Of a stretch of 64,000 nucleotides of DNA, positions 10,998 to 22,802 are shown in pieces. The notes beneath the pieces were generated by a model. It searched no databases, was not told the DNA's origin, and saw nothing but the letters and a program-made list of their open reading frames with translations. The translations under genes and the position numbers were made by a program. How positions within the stretch are numbered: position 1 is the stretch's first letter; each line of letters starts with the position of its first letter. The stretch is from Strongyloides papillosus (taxonomy: Eukaryota > Nematoda > Chromadorea > Rhabditida > Strongyloididae), in contig SRSI01000004.1 in NCBI GenBank assembly GCA_005656395.1, positions 372,001 through 436,000 of the forward strand. The letters run 5' to 3'.

Positions 10998-13900
10998 TTT
11001 TCTCTCCTCATATCAATTGGAAAATATATGTATAAAGATTATATACTTAATAATAAGTTAAGTAAGAGGTGGAAAAAAATAATTTTTTATATGATTTTCG
11101 TTTATAAAACACAAAGAAAAATGAGGGCTTCTTTTTCAACATCTTTTTTCTCCGGTACTCAATTATAAAGTAATGAGATAAAAAAGAATATTAAATTTTC
11201 GGATAAATGTTCCCTAAAAATTCAGTAACTTTTTGATATAATTTATAATAGGTAGAAAAAAATATTAACTTGTGATATAGATTAAAAACAATCCCACGCA
11301 GAAAATTTTTATAATTTCACAAGTATTATCATAAAATAAAATGTTTGTTCCTTAAAATATTTACATCGCAATGCACAATGTTGCTTTCACAAATGAACGA
11401 TTGAATATTATTATTTAAATAATATATATATTCGTTATATAAACACATTATAGGAAATATGTAAAGTTAAGAAGAAAAAAAATATATATAAAAATACTTG
11501 TAATATGTAACATATATACATTTGCATGCATCTTATCAAGATCTATTAAAGCTTTCAAATTGTTATGTTGTTTTAGCATTTTTTCCCACATGACATATTT
11601 CTTTATTCTTTTATATAAAAGAAAATAGAATGACGTATTGGTGTGGAAGGTAATTTTTCGAAAAGAAATAAAACTTTTTAGAAATGCACTTTTGTTTCAT
11701 AAGATGATTTTAATACCGAATTACTCAGACAACTAAAATCATAAAGATAAGAAATTTAATAAGGCATAAAGTGTAAAAGCAACAACAAAATCACAATATT
11801 ATACGTGTTATTGTGAATTAATGTATTACAATTAACATTAGAAGGCAAAAAAGAAAAATGTAATGTGGATATTTTAATTAAAGATTAAGCAATATTAATT
11901 TATTATTTAAAGAAAATGATTTAAGGGAAAAAATATTTGCATCATTTAATTATAATATATGAGAAATGAAATAATTGTTAATTCATTCTATTTAACTATC
12001 ATAAAGTACAAGATTTTATATATTTTAAAATCTCAATTTATGTCATCATCTTTTTTAACAATTCCAATATTTGAAAAATTTTTTTTAAGTTTTCTATGTA
12101 CACACAAAAAGTCTGTTAAACAAATTTTGCGCATCTTGTTCTTAATACTTTAGAAGATTTTAAACAAATTTTGCTACTTTTTTTGACAAAATTTTAAAAT
12201 CTAATATTCTATAAAAAAATTATCAAAATGAGTTATGAAAATTTATAATTACATTGAATTAAAAATGTTTAAATTTAATACTAACATGAAAGTATTTTAT
12301 AATTTAATTTTATAGCATTAACTGTTAAATTTTTACACTTATTTTTTTTACTGATCTATTGTTAGAGAAACATGACAAAATGTTTACACTTTTTTTTAGA
12401 TTTTTGGCAAACATAAGTTCATCGTGTTGAATTTTCTTTGCTTGATTTAACTAATAAAATATTCATCATTGTTTGTGGATTTTATACGAAAAAACTATAA
12501 ATTTTTTTGCTTAAGTATATCAGACATATTAAGTATTTTAACACAAACCCTCAAATATAACATTTCATTTTCTTTACTTAAAATAAAATGTATACAAAAC
12601 ACATATTTAATTAATTTCGTACCCCGCTAATTCATGAAATCTTTTAAAATTCTCCACATATTCTGATATAAATTCAAAGGAATTATAATGAACAAAAATT
12701 ATATAAAAATTCAAATGAAATATATAAATCATTTTATTTTAATATGTCAATTATATGTATGAAAAGAATATTAAAAGAATATCCTGCAAGAATTTAAAAA
12801 CATCATTTTTATTAATATTGTAAATACAAGTAATGAATGTTAATTGTTTAATAATATGAATAGATGAAAATATTAACATGGATTTTTTATTTAATTTAAA
12901 AATTTGTAATATTTATTTTATATCATCTTCTTAATTTTGAATGAATAGCACAAAAAATAATGTATAATCGCTAAAATTTCCATGTTCGTTACAATTTTTT
13001 AAATTAAGAGGTATTTGTAATAATTTCTGAGACATTTTGGATAGGACTTTACAGAAAGTATATCATATTTTAACATAAAGTAGAGTGGAATTAATAGTAC
13101 TTTTTCTTTGTTTTTTTTTTATAAATTTATCATTAATATATGATAAATAATGAATGATATCTAATTTATATAAGATCAAAGATGTAAATTTTAAAATATT
13201 ACTGTTGTTCTTTATCTTCTAAAGAATACTTTATATATAACCATAAAGGATAAACATATAATGCAAATAATTATTAATGGTACTGATATTTTTACTATAT
13301 CCTTAACTTTGGAAATATCAAGTATTTGTTTTTCATGTAAATATATGTCTTTTATGACAAAATATTATTTAAAATTGAATATACTTATACCATTTTTAAA
13401 TATTGCTACCATTGCAGATAATTAAAAATAAATTGTTAAATATATTTAAATTTTATTATTTAATTAGAAATATAAATTACAACAGATAGTATTGAGCTTA
13501 ACTTTATCATGTATTTATTTTTAAAAAAATGAAGATAAGGAAGAAGTAATTTAAGATAGTGTCAAAAAATTCTTCAATACAATACAACAAAAAATATGTA
13601 CATTATCTTATAATGAAATTGCTATTTTAAAAATAGTCCTTTTAGTAAGGTCTTTTAACTATTCAATTGTATTTTCTCAACCTACACATTTATGTATAAA
13701 TTTCAAATATCAATAATATGGAAAGAGTAAAATTAAAGAATAAAAATGTGACAAATAATTTTTATTAATCTTTTGGAAAGAAAATTTAATCATTGTGAAA
13801 AAAAAATGAATGCACTTTATCATTTCATCTTATACTTCTCCTTATAAAGATATAATCATTTGTATAATTATTTATAATTATAATATTGAGCTTTGAATTG

Positions 13901-14167
13901 TATAATAAGTTGTTATTGTAGAGGATTTTTAAATTAGTAACTGGTAATGACATCCATACTAATGTGCTTGAACTGATATGTTATGTCTTAAGATTCTATT
14001 TCTAGAAAAAAGGGTGGTGCTACATATGGTATGAGAGTTTTACTTCATTATAAAAAGAATTTTTACATTTTCCCTTAGAACTTAATAATAAAGATGACTT
14101 TCTCTTATTAATTTTTTTTCATTTTTACTTTATATTTCAGAGTTTTATTATTCTTATTTATACAATA

Positions 14168-14496
14168 ATGGTTGTCCAAAAAACTCTTTTTACAAAATTT
14201 TTAATTCTTTTAATTCTTTTTATTTTATCTTCTACAATAATGGCATTCACTCTTGGTCCAGGAAATGAAGGTAATTTTTTTTACCGTGAACCAAAATGGT
14301 CAAATTTACACCCTTCTGGTGGATCATTAGTTTCTGGTAGAGGACATTTTAAACCTGGATTTGTTAGTACAGTGTCAGATTATAAATACTACATAAATGA
14401 TCCTTTATTATTAGGAAAAGTAAGTTATTAAGAATACTAATTATCTCATAATTTTTTTAGAGAAATGATGTTGAATATGATCAATATATTTTTTAA
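14168..14496 (+). CDS. secreted neuropeptide-like precursor, 95 aa
   Basis: Two exons (14168-14419 and 14461-14496) with a 41-nt GTAAGT...TTTTTTTAG intron in phase 0 give 95 residues. Residues 1-27 form a strong signal peptide (a run of L, I and F ending TIMA). The mature part is rich in G, P, F and Y. Reading into the intron would stop after three codons. Splicing instead creates LLLGKR, a classic amidation plus dibasic cleavage site, followed by an 11-residue acidic tail ending DQYIF. Known biology: GKR is cut by proprotein convertases and the exposed glycine becomes a C-terminal amide. Inference: one long amidated peptide and one short tail peptide. The inner SGRGHFKPG segment recalls nematode RPGamide peptides but lacks a cleavage site, so I do not assign a family. 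AATAAA follows at 14662. Confidence 0.65.
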
Positions 14497-15010
14497 CATA
14501 TAATTTAGATAACTTCTATAACAAATCAAAAGCCAAATTCATTTTTCACAAGTTTTTTCAGCAAACCCACATTAAGCATTTTATTAGATAACAGTATTTG
14601 AAATGTATACGTTGTCACTGGGATCTTTTGATGAGAATGTAATGTAATAATTTGTTTTCTCAATAAATGTTGATTTAATATGATTTTAAATAAAGCACTC
14701 TTTGATATTTCTCGTTTTTCTCTTTAACGTATCCTTTATGAAATTATTTAAATTTATGCTTTTAGATTACTATAAATAAAGGCAAAAAAATACCTCTACT
14801 ATAAATAACCATGACCTTAACTTTATAATAAAAATTTGAATACGTCATAAATGAAATTTTAAATAGTTAAGTAAAATAACAACTGATTTTTGAAATAATA
14901 ATTTTATTGCAAATTGACGATAATTTTGAAATACCAAAATTATACTACAAACTATGCACAATATTTCACTTGTTTAAATATGCAAATTTTTTAAGATATC
15001 AAAACAAAAG

Positions 15011-15132
15011 CCTCAGGTGATTGGTTGTTTTTTACTCACTGTCTAGTTTAATTTTAAATGGTGTGGAAAGATGTGCGTGACCTTTAGTAGCAAGTGAAAA
15101 AAAGGTAATAAAATGAAACAACTACCTCAAGG
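15011..15132 (-). ncRNA. possible let-7-seed hairpin
   Basis: On the minus strand, 15129 downward reads TGAGGTAGTTGTTTCATTTT, whose first nine bases equal the let-7 family start TGAGGTAGT. The opposite arm (15011-15033) pairs through CCT with AGG, ACC with GGT and, best, AAACAAC with GTTGTTT. Internal loops between blocks are asymmetric and the terminal loop is large, about 70 bases, with a competing TTTTTTTCACT pairing. Positions after the seed do not match any let-7 relative I know. This may be a divergent family member or a chance seed. Confidence 0.3.
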
Positions 15133-15360
15133 ACGTAGTATTTTCTTAGTATATGATTCATAATTCATTTGGTATACTTCTTTACCGTTTCATTTTATCA
15201 TCATGGCACACTCATAATCGCAATTGTAAACTACAATTTATGCATAATTCAGTGGAAAGTAAACTTTTTGAAGCATTATATGACTTTTCTTTAATCATCA
15301 ATAAATATTTATTTTTAATAAAGTTAATTTTATAAAGATTGACGTAAAATTTTTTATATT

Positions 15361-15468
15361 TGGTGTTTTTAAAATAGAGACAAGTATGGAAGTGTTATAA
15401 ACAGGAATTACAATAAAATAATTATTATATCGCTCTCTCATGAACCTTTGCCATCTTGTCTTTGCACC
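15361..15468. ncRNA. possible imperfect hairpin
   Basis: AGACAAG (15378-15384) then ATGG (15386-15389) pair with CCAT (15451-15454) and CTTGTCT (15455-15461). AAG with CTT continues on the loop side, and GGTG (15362-15365) with CACC at the base. The loop is long, about 55 bases. The 3' arm is an isolated GC-richer patch. I recognise no family, and this may be promoter sequence of the PTR gene. Confidence 0.25.
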
Positions 15469-16018
15469 CACATCAATATCTTAAATTTTTGTCTAACACG
15501 TTTTATGAACAATATAATTTTTGTGACGTCGAATAACTACATTGAAATAATAATTTAAGATTTTTACATAAAAAATTTTTAATAAATCTTTTATATGTAT
15601 ATTCTTCCTCCGGAAATATAAACAACTTTCCACTGAAGAATTGACTCACACCCCTATTATAAATACAAGTAATTTTTATATTTTTGTTGTCTTTATATGT
15701 GGCAAGTTTTATGATCTATTTTGTATTTCAAATTTTATTTTTAACTGTTTATTTTTATATAACATGAAATTAGATATTTAAAAGTCATTTTCTCTAACAA
15801 ACGATAATTTTTCTTTTTATTTTTCAAAAATTTTACTATACCCCATATCAATTCTATGAAGGTAACCATAAATAAATAAAGTTATTAAAAATAAATTTGT
15901 TATATTTTTATGAGAATATTACTAACTTCTACTGTTATTTAAAAAAATCATTTATTTTCCAATAAACTATTGAAAAAAATTATTTCATAGTAATTTTTCT
16001 AGGATTTTTCTAGTTGTA

Positions 16019-19000
16019 ATGGAAAATTCAACCTCGTTAAAGGACTTATCATTAACAAATGGGAAAGATGATTTTCTTGATTGTATCTCAACAACAGCGA
16101 CAATTGATTACCGAAGTTCATCAAATACTAAATCGTCAGATTCGGACATTATATTTGATCCTTCATCCTACGAAATATCAACAAACTCATCGCAACCATC
16201 TATTAATAATTACAATATCACTACAAATTGGTTTGATAAATTTTTAAATAAAACTAACTACAAAATTGGTCTTTTTGTAGCTGATTATCCTAAAACAATT
16301 TTAGCAGTAAGTTTTTAATCAATCAATGTATAAATGTTATAAATCATGATACTTGCAATTAATTTTACATAAAATTATATAATATGACCTAGTTATTAAT
16401 AATGTATATTTTTTTATAGTTTAAACAAGAGTATAATAAAACTTTATTAAATTATTTCTTTTCAGATTACACTATTTTTTACTTTAATATGTTCTGTTAA
16501 AATTATAATCACACCACAAAAAGATGATCTCAGAACAGGATATACTCCCGTGGATTCAAAATCTTTAGTTGAAATGGCAAGATATACTGAATTTTATCAT
16601 ACATCTGGTGAACCCCTTAATTTAGGCGTATTTTTGACTGCCAAAGATGGTAAATCAATGCATAGAATATCACACTTAAATGAAAGTATTGAACTTATTG
16701 ATATAATTGGAAATGATTTTTATTTTACGAAAAATAACAATGAATCAAAAAATTTTTTTGATATCTGTACAGATTTTTGCCTTTTCAATGAACCAATACG
16801 CCAGTTTAGAAATGGTCTTATGTTAAAAGAAATGTCTGGAAGTACTTTTAAATCAAGAATAAATTTAACTTTTCCATTTATAACAATGATGGGTGCAACT
16901 CTTGATTTAAGCCCAAATTTTTTTGGTGTTACATTTAATAATGAGAAGGATAAAGAAAATGAACTAACTAATATAAAAAATTTAAGTCTTGTTATTTTAC
17001 AATTTAGAGCTGATCAGCCACATGATATGACAAGAGATGATATTATGAAATGGGAAAGGAATGTATGTAAATATATTAATACTCAATATGATGGAATTAA
17101 CTTGGAGGCAAAATGCCTTGCACTAACAATAGTTGGTGATGAAGTTGTCAGAACTGGAATGACTTTATTCCCATTCATATCAGTTGGGTTTGGGATTATG
17201 TCAATTTTTTCAATAATAACTGTTTATATGTCTGGGTATTACTTTGATCAATGGAGTAAACATAAAATTTCAATGGCATTAATGGCATGTGTATGCCCAC
17301 TTTTAGCAACATCAACAGCATTAGGTTTACTGTTTTGGTTTGGTTTAAGATTTGGATCTATTTTATGTGTTACACCATTTTTAGTTATGGCTATTGGTAA
17401 TATAAATAATATACACAACTTTTTTACGACTTATATTTTAGGTGTTGATGATGCATATTTAATGATTCATTCCTGGCAACGTATATGTATTGAAAAGAGG
17501 AAAGCGAAATTAGGTGGAAAGAATCAATATATATTAGAGTATTTTTCATTGCGTAATCGTATTGGTGAAGTATTAGTTGATGTTGGTCCATCAATAACAA
17601 TAACATCATTGACAAATATATTAGCATTTGCTGTTGGAGCATACACTCCTACACCAGAAATACAACTTTTTTGCATTGCAAATGTTGTCGCAATATTTTT
17701 TGATTATTTATATCAAATAACAATGTTTTTAAGTATCATAGTTATAGCAGGAAAATTTGAAATGGAGAAGGAAGAGGAAGAAAAAAGTGTAAATTTCGAA
17801 AGAAATTTATGGTTAAAAAATGCATTGTCAAATTTTATGAAATCATACTGTGAATGGCTGTCTAATCCTTTCACATCATTTTTAATCTTTCTGGTTATTA
17901 TATTTTACCTTTTATGGTCTTTTCAGTCTGCTATGTCTATAAAAGTTCAATTGACACCAGATAAACTTTTTTTAAAGAAATCAATTATTCTTGATATTAA
18001 TGCATTACGTGATAATATTGTAGTACCAAATTATTTAGTTATGAGAGTATTTATTAATAATGCATCAAATTTGGATGATACATTAAAATTAAAGCATCTT
18101 AATGAGATGGTAAATGAATTAGAAACAATGGAGGGATGTTTAGGACCAATGTATTCTAAATATTGGAAAAGATCATATGATGAATTTATTAAAGCAATTC
18201 AAGAAGAAGATGAGGAGAAAGAGAATGATTTATTAAATGATAATAGTACATTGATTATTTCATCAAGTCCCTCAATTTACAGTAAAGAGATGATTGATAA
18301 ATTCCTAAATTGGCCAGAATATAGTTATTGGGGTGGATTCTTAAGATTTAATGAGAAAACAAATTTACTAGACAAATTTTTTATTACAATAGCATTTCAT
18401 GGTAAACAATTTAGTGAATGGAATTATAAATTGAAAACTTTAAGGGCATGGAGAGATATTGTTGAGCAATATAAAGAACTTGACGCTTCAGTATACTTTG
18501 AAGATGCACCATTTTTAGATCAAATAGATACAATTGTTCCTGCAATGATTTCATCTTCCATTTTTACATTAATATGTATGGCTGTTGTTTGTATTATTTT
18601 TATGAAAAATTTTTATACAATGATTGTTGCAACGTTATCGATTTTGTCAATTTGTTTGGGAGTATTTGGTTTTTTGGCAATCTGGGGTATTGATTTAGAT
18701 CCAATATCAATGGCAACAACTATTATGTCGATTGGTTTTAGTGTAGATTTTCCAGCACACATTAGTTACCATTACTATAGAGCTGGTGTTGAGTCAAATT
18801 TTAAATCCACAGTTCAACATCGAATTTTAGAATCATTAATAGCTATTGGTTTTCCATTACTTCAATGTGGTATATCAACCATCTTATTTGTTACATGCCT
18901 TCTATTTATTGACACATACATGTCACAAGTTTTTGTAAAAACAATGATTTTAGTTGTCTCTTTAGGTTTACTACATGGATTAATAATTGTACCATCATTT

Positions 19001-19303
19001 TTATGTTTACTTTCAAATGTTAATAATTTTATCTTTCCAAAGTCTAATAATCTACAGGTAAGATTGAGAAATAAAATGCTATCTTGTATAAAAAAATTTT
19101 TTAAGATCACTAGTGTAAAAAGAAAGACTACTATATATGGTTCTTTGAAAAATTTATTATCAAAAAAAAATTTAGTTCAAGTGAAAACTAGTGATATTAT
19201 TTGCAATGTAGAAAAATCAAGTAACAATGATATCATACCTTCGATTAACGGGAAAATACATGACAGTAATATGAAGATTTCTGTTTTTATTAGTAATTAT
19301 TAA
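16019..19303 (+). CDS. patched-related (PTR) sterol-sensing-domain RND protein
   Basis: Exons 16019-16306, 16466-17396 and 17442-19303 give 1026 residues with about 12 membrane spans. After a polar N-tail (res 1-80), the first span is followed by DDLRTGYTP, a PTR hallmark. A large extracellular domain follows. Then comes the sterol-sensing domain with PFLVMAIGVDDAYLMIH around residues 400-416. The second half repeats the RND layout, with SIGFSVDFPAHISYHYY near its matching span. PTR proteins are nematode-expanded relatives of Patched/Dispatched, involved in moulting, tube shape and vesicle traffic. The transported substrate is unknown. The 45-nt second intron is a multiple of three with no stop, so unspliced RNA would insert 15 residues inside the signature. 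A second 48-nt in-frame stretch (19058-19105, GTAAGA...TTTTTTAAG) may also be an intron, giving 1010 residues. AATAAA lies at 19314. Confidence 0.88.
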
Positions 19304-20132
19304 AAAACTAAACAATAAATGATAGTAGATATCCTAAATATTAAAAAGATGGTGTCTTGTAATTTTTCGATGATAATTTTGTAATTTATTATCTTTTCTT
19401 TAATTATTTAGATAAAAAAATTATACTAACAATATGTATTTTATATTTTGTAATACAAATTATTTTTTACCACAATTTAATGCTTGTTATTAGGTTATTC
19501 ATATAATTATGTTAACTAAATTTCGATTTTTCTGTAATTTAAAAATTATGAGAAAAAAATGACATTTTTATGTTAATTCTTTTATATTTCCAATAACAAT
19601 ATATATATCAGAGTTTATAAAAAAAACCCTATATATGGTACTTTAATAAAATCTACCCTTAACGACAGAATATATAAATAAATAAATAATTTCCTTGTTA
19701 ATAAATCAAACGAGTTTCTACTATGTCAAATGTAATTATCATTTACAAATTTTATATTACAAATTATTTAAATTTTTATTAATTTACAATAAGTCAATTA
19801 TAGGGTGACTTTGAGAAAGTATAACAAAACATCTAATTTATTGTCGTGAAGTAATTAAACGTTTTATAATGTTACATTTTTGTGATAGTGGATAAAAAGT
19901 TCTCCTTTAAAAATATATATGTTTATCTATTCTAAGAAAATATAAAGAACAACATACAATTAACTGGATATTAATAAAAAGAATCAATTTAAAAATTGTA
20001 ATATGTAAAAAAAAGTTTAAATACTTTGTCTAAGATATAAGTAGAGCCTTAAAAAATTTTACTCACACTGATTTTTTTCGCATTTCTTAGCCCATAAAGA
20101 AGTAGTAAGAGCCAACAAATATTATTATTAAA
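19304..20132. other. convergent 3' intergenic region
   Basis: This lies between the 3' ends of the plus-strand PTR gene and the minus-strand M13-like gene. It is AT-rich with several AATAAA-type signals on both strands. I see no gene. Confidence 0.65.
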
Positions 20133-22372
20133 TTAAAGTTTATAAAATGACGTCCATAAATTGCATGTACCAATGGTTTTAGTTGATGAACATTCATATG
20201 TGGCTTGATATGGAGTGAAACCTAATAGAGAATTTGCAGTAAAACCACGCAAGTATTCATTTGGGATTTGACAATAGAGAGGTAATATTTCATCGAAAAA
20301 TATTTGATTTTGTCTTTGCTTTGTTTTTTTACCAACATTTCTATGATATTTATTATTTTTAAATATTGCTTCCTCCTCTAATTGAATATTTTTATAAGCA
20401 ACATATGCAATTTGTATAGCAGCGGCGTATCTAACTGATTCTTCAATTTCTATGCTCGTTACAAATTGGATATCAGTTAAATCAATAAGACGACCATGCA
20501 TACATCTTGTAACTATATTGAAATTAATATTATGAATAAAAGAATATAATAAAACTAACCTGGTCCATATTTCTTTACAAATTTTGGAATAAGTTTATTA
20601 ATGTAAAATCCATTATCAATATGTGTAAATATTTTAGCTAATTCTAAAGCTATTTTTGCATTAAAAAGATTATTTTTAGCATGTATATTATCATAATCTT
20701 CTCTTAATGATAATAATGCTGATGATGGTATCATTAATGTATTTGTAAATGGACAGTAATAAATCCTATTAGCAGAAATTTTTTGATGAACGTACAAATA
20801 CTCGTCAACTAATTGTTCTTTATATAGTGATTCTTGCATCTTAAATAATGAAAATTCACGGAGTTTATAAACAATATTATTAAATTCATCATTCTCATTA
20901 ATATCTAATCCTTCATGATACTTAATAAGATGATTATCGTTAAAAATCCACCTTGGTGCTCCCATTAATACACGCATATTTTGAATTTTATTAGCAACCA
21001 ATTGTTTGTCAACAAGTGTAAAATTATTTACTGCTGTAGCTATTATTTCTAAAGCCTCTGTTGTATACTCAACATGATCTTCAGCAATATCCTCCAATAC
21101 GTCAGATTCATAATTATTTAATTCATTATTATATATTTTCAATGTTAAAAGTGGTAAAGTACTAGCAATTAATCTTGTACAATCTACTTCTCTTGTAAAA
21201 CCAGGCATTTGCATTCTTTCAACAATAAATTTATATAAAACATAATTTCCTAATGTCACTTGATTGATAGCACCTGTTGAAAAAAGGATTTCTAATCGAT
21301 CAAAAAAGTTAACATCTTTAATGATAAATTGGAATGATCTACTTTTAACATGAGCCATACTATCAACATTTCCAGAGGTCATTCTTAAAAAGTAGTCTTC
21401 AAAATTTAATGAACTCCATCTAACTTTTGCTGTATTTAGATCAATTAAAATATTTTTAGCTGGTACTGGATTTGAACGATCATTTAGCATTTGATCAATA
21501 TTCATAATTTCATTTGCAGCAATATCAATATATGTTTTATTACCAATACCAAATGTTTTAAGTACCTCAATTATTTTTCTTAAGTTTTCTTCCTTCTGTG
21601 AGTAGTCAAAACGCTCAATTATTGGTGAAATCTTATACAATGTTTTAATTGATGTTATTCTTTCACTCGTACTACTAATATTTTCAGTATAAACTAATTT
21701 ACTACTAAATAATATTTTTGAGTCAAAAATTCTATCCAAAAGTCCAATGGTATCAGTAATAACATTCCTTGAATAAAATTTATCTTTTAAAATTGATTTA
21801 TCACTTAGATAAAAAGCGATATCTGTTGCTCGGTGAATAGAGTTAAGACTTTGCTTGATATGTTTAACTTTATTATCAAGAACCAATGTTTGTTTAAGAC
21901 ATTTATCAAAGATCATATGAACTGTCTTCTTTAGGGGAACATCTTTACTACCTTTCTTATATAAATATTTCTTAAGCATGAATGTTGTATTCGTCCAAAA
22001 TCCTTCGTCACCATTAATTTTACATTTATAGTTAGAAATTGGATCACATGTTTTTTGGTGTTCTAAAGAATCAAATATATCAGACAAAAATAAATTTTCT
22101 TTGTCATCATATTTTGCTTTTACTTTTGAATAATGATTTCTAGAGTAATATTGAAATGGATGAAGAATGTATATTGTAAAATATGCAATAATCATCGCAG
22201 AAATAATTAATGCAAAAAAAAGTTGTATACCATAAATACATTTTGATGATTTTTGTTTATTTTTGATAATAAATTTATGAAATTCACTTTTCTTCTCTGA
22301 TTCAATTTTTTCTTGTAATTTTGAATATGGAATATTACTTGAAATATCAGTAATAAGATTATTACGCCCCAT
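20133..22372 (-). CDS. M13 (neprilysin-like) membrane protein lacking the zinc motif
   Basis: Two exons (22372-20560, 20512-20133; 47-nt intron, phase 1) give 730 residues. The ATG at 22372 was chosen because the codon before it is GTG. A cytoplasmic tail, one membrane span (about res 46-70) and a long ectodomain give the type II layout and size of neprilysins. Family marks are the first cysteine pair after the span (CDPISNYKC), RIYYCPFTNTLMIPSSAL (cf. NAYY-P--N-I--PA), and the C-terminal block NQIFFDEILPLYCQIPNEYL...GTCNLW. The catalytic HExxH position reads ELAKIFTHID, and the ENIAD helix reads EIEESVRYAA with only one glutamate in place. The zinc ligands therefore appear lost. Inference: a pseudo-protease that may bind peptides or proteins outside the cell. 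M13 families are expanded in nematodes. Confidence 0.72.
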
Positions 22373-22543
22373 CACTACGACAATCGCGTAATAGAATGGA
22401 AGCTAAAAAGTAAGAATGAAATTAAAAATAAAGAAATCAAAATAAAATTATATATAATATTTGTATAAGAGTAAATAAAAATTGATAACAAAATATATAT
22501 GTATATATATCATCATCATTTAAGATATTTATAGAAAAATACT

Positions 22544-22594
22544 TTGACCGCAATATGGTCATCTAAAATGATAAGTGAATGATTTGCGGTTCAA
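22544..22594. ncRNA. short stem-loop upstream of the M13-like gene
   Basis: TTGACCGCAA (22544-22553) pairs with TTGCGGTTCAA (22584-22594) with one bulged T. After a 4-base bulge, GTCAT pairs with ATGAT around a 16-base loop. About 15 base pairs, with arms far GC-richer than the context. It may be a small pre-miRNA, a UTR structure or a protein-binding palindrome. Confidence 0.35.
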
Positions 22595-22769
22595 TAGAAG
22601 GAAAATGAAAAGTGCTGTGTATTCTATGAATGACAAACATCTAATATGCTTATTACATTACTACATTCTTATCAGTTCCTAATCCTGATATTGATATACA
22701 AATATATGACTAAAAATTTATTAAAAAAATTAATACTTTTATTTCTTTGAGGAAGAAAATATAATAAAG

Positions 22770-22802
22770 TATACAACAATGACTAGCCGCATTTGGTGTA
22801 TA
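22770..22802. ncRNA. short stem-loop
   Basis: TATACA pairs with TGTATA, CAA with TTG and TG with CA, around the 8-base loop ACTAGCCG. The three interruptions are single-base mismatches or bulges. It is probably too short to be a pre-miRNA. Function unknown. Confidence 0.25.

Larger units (their letters stand above)
8695..14167. other. intergenic desert upstream of the NOP16-like gene
   Basis: Apart from one possible first exon (10965-10997) and an AT dinucleotide run, I find no gene. Around 8829-8921 an arm AGTAGTGGCTCTATAA can pair with TTATAGAGACATCTACT some 58 bases later, a weak long hairpin in the promoter region of the NOP16-like gene. Near 13970-14030 there is a slightly GC-richer patch, probably promoter of the peptide gene at 14168. 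Confidence 0.6.
14497..16018. other. intergenic region between peptide gene and PTR gene
   Basis: It holds the peptide gene 3' UTR, two imperfect hairpins (15011-15132 and 15361-15468), and a 13-bp inverted repeat, TTCAGTGGAAAGT at 15248-15260 and its complement at 15625-15637. A CRE-like TGACGTC lies near 15523. The last part must contain the promoter of the PTR gene. No coding sequence was seen. Confidence 0.6.

Noticed and set aside
13965..13990. TGATATGTTATGTC, similar to the miR-50 start
   Set aside because: No complementary arm at a miRNA-like distance on either side.
15153..15335. 60-codon plus-strand open frame
   Set aside because: The composition is that of the background, and it lies among hairpin and inverted-repeat sequence.
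22775..22790. TGACTAG motif, the miR-44/279 start
   Set aside because: It lies in the loop of a short stem rather than in an arm, and the next base does not match the family seed.
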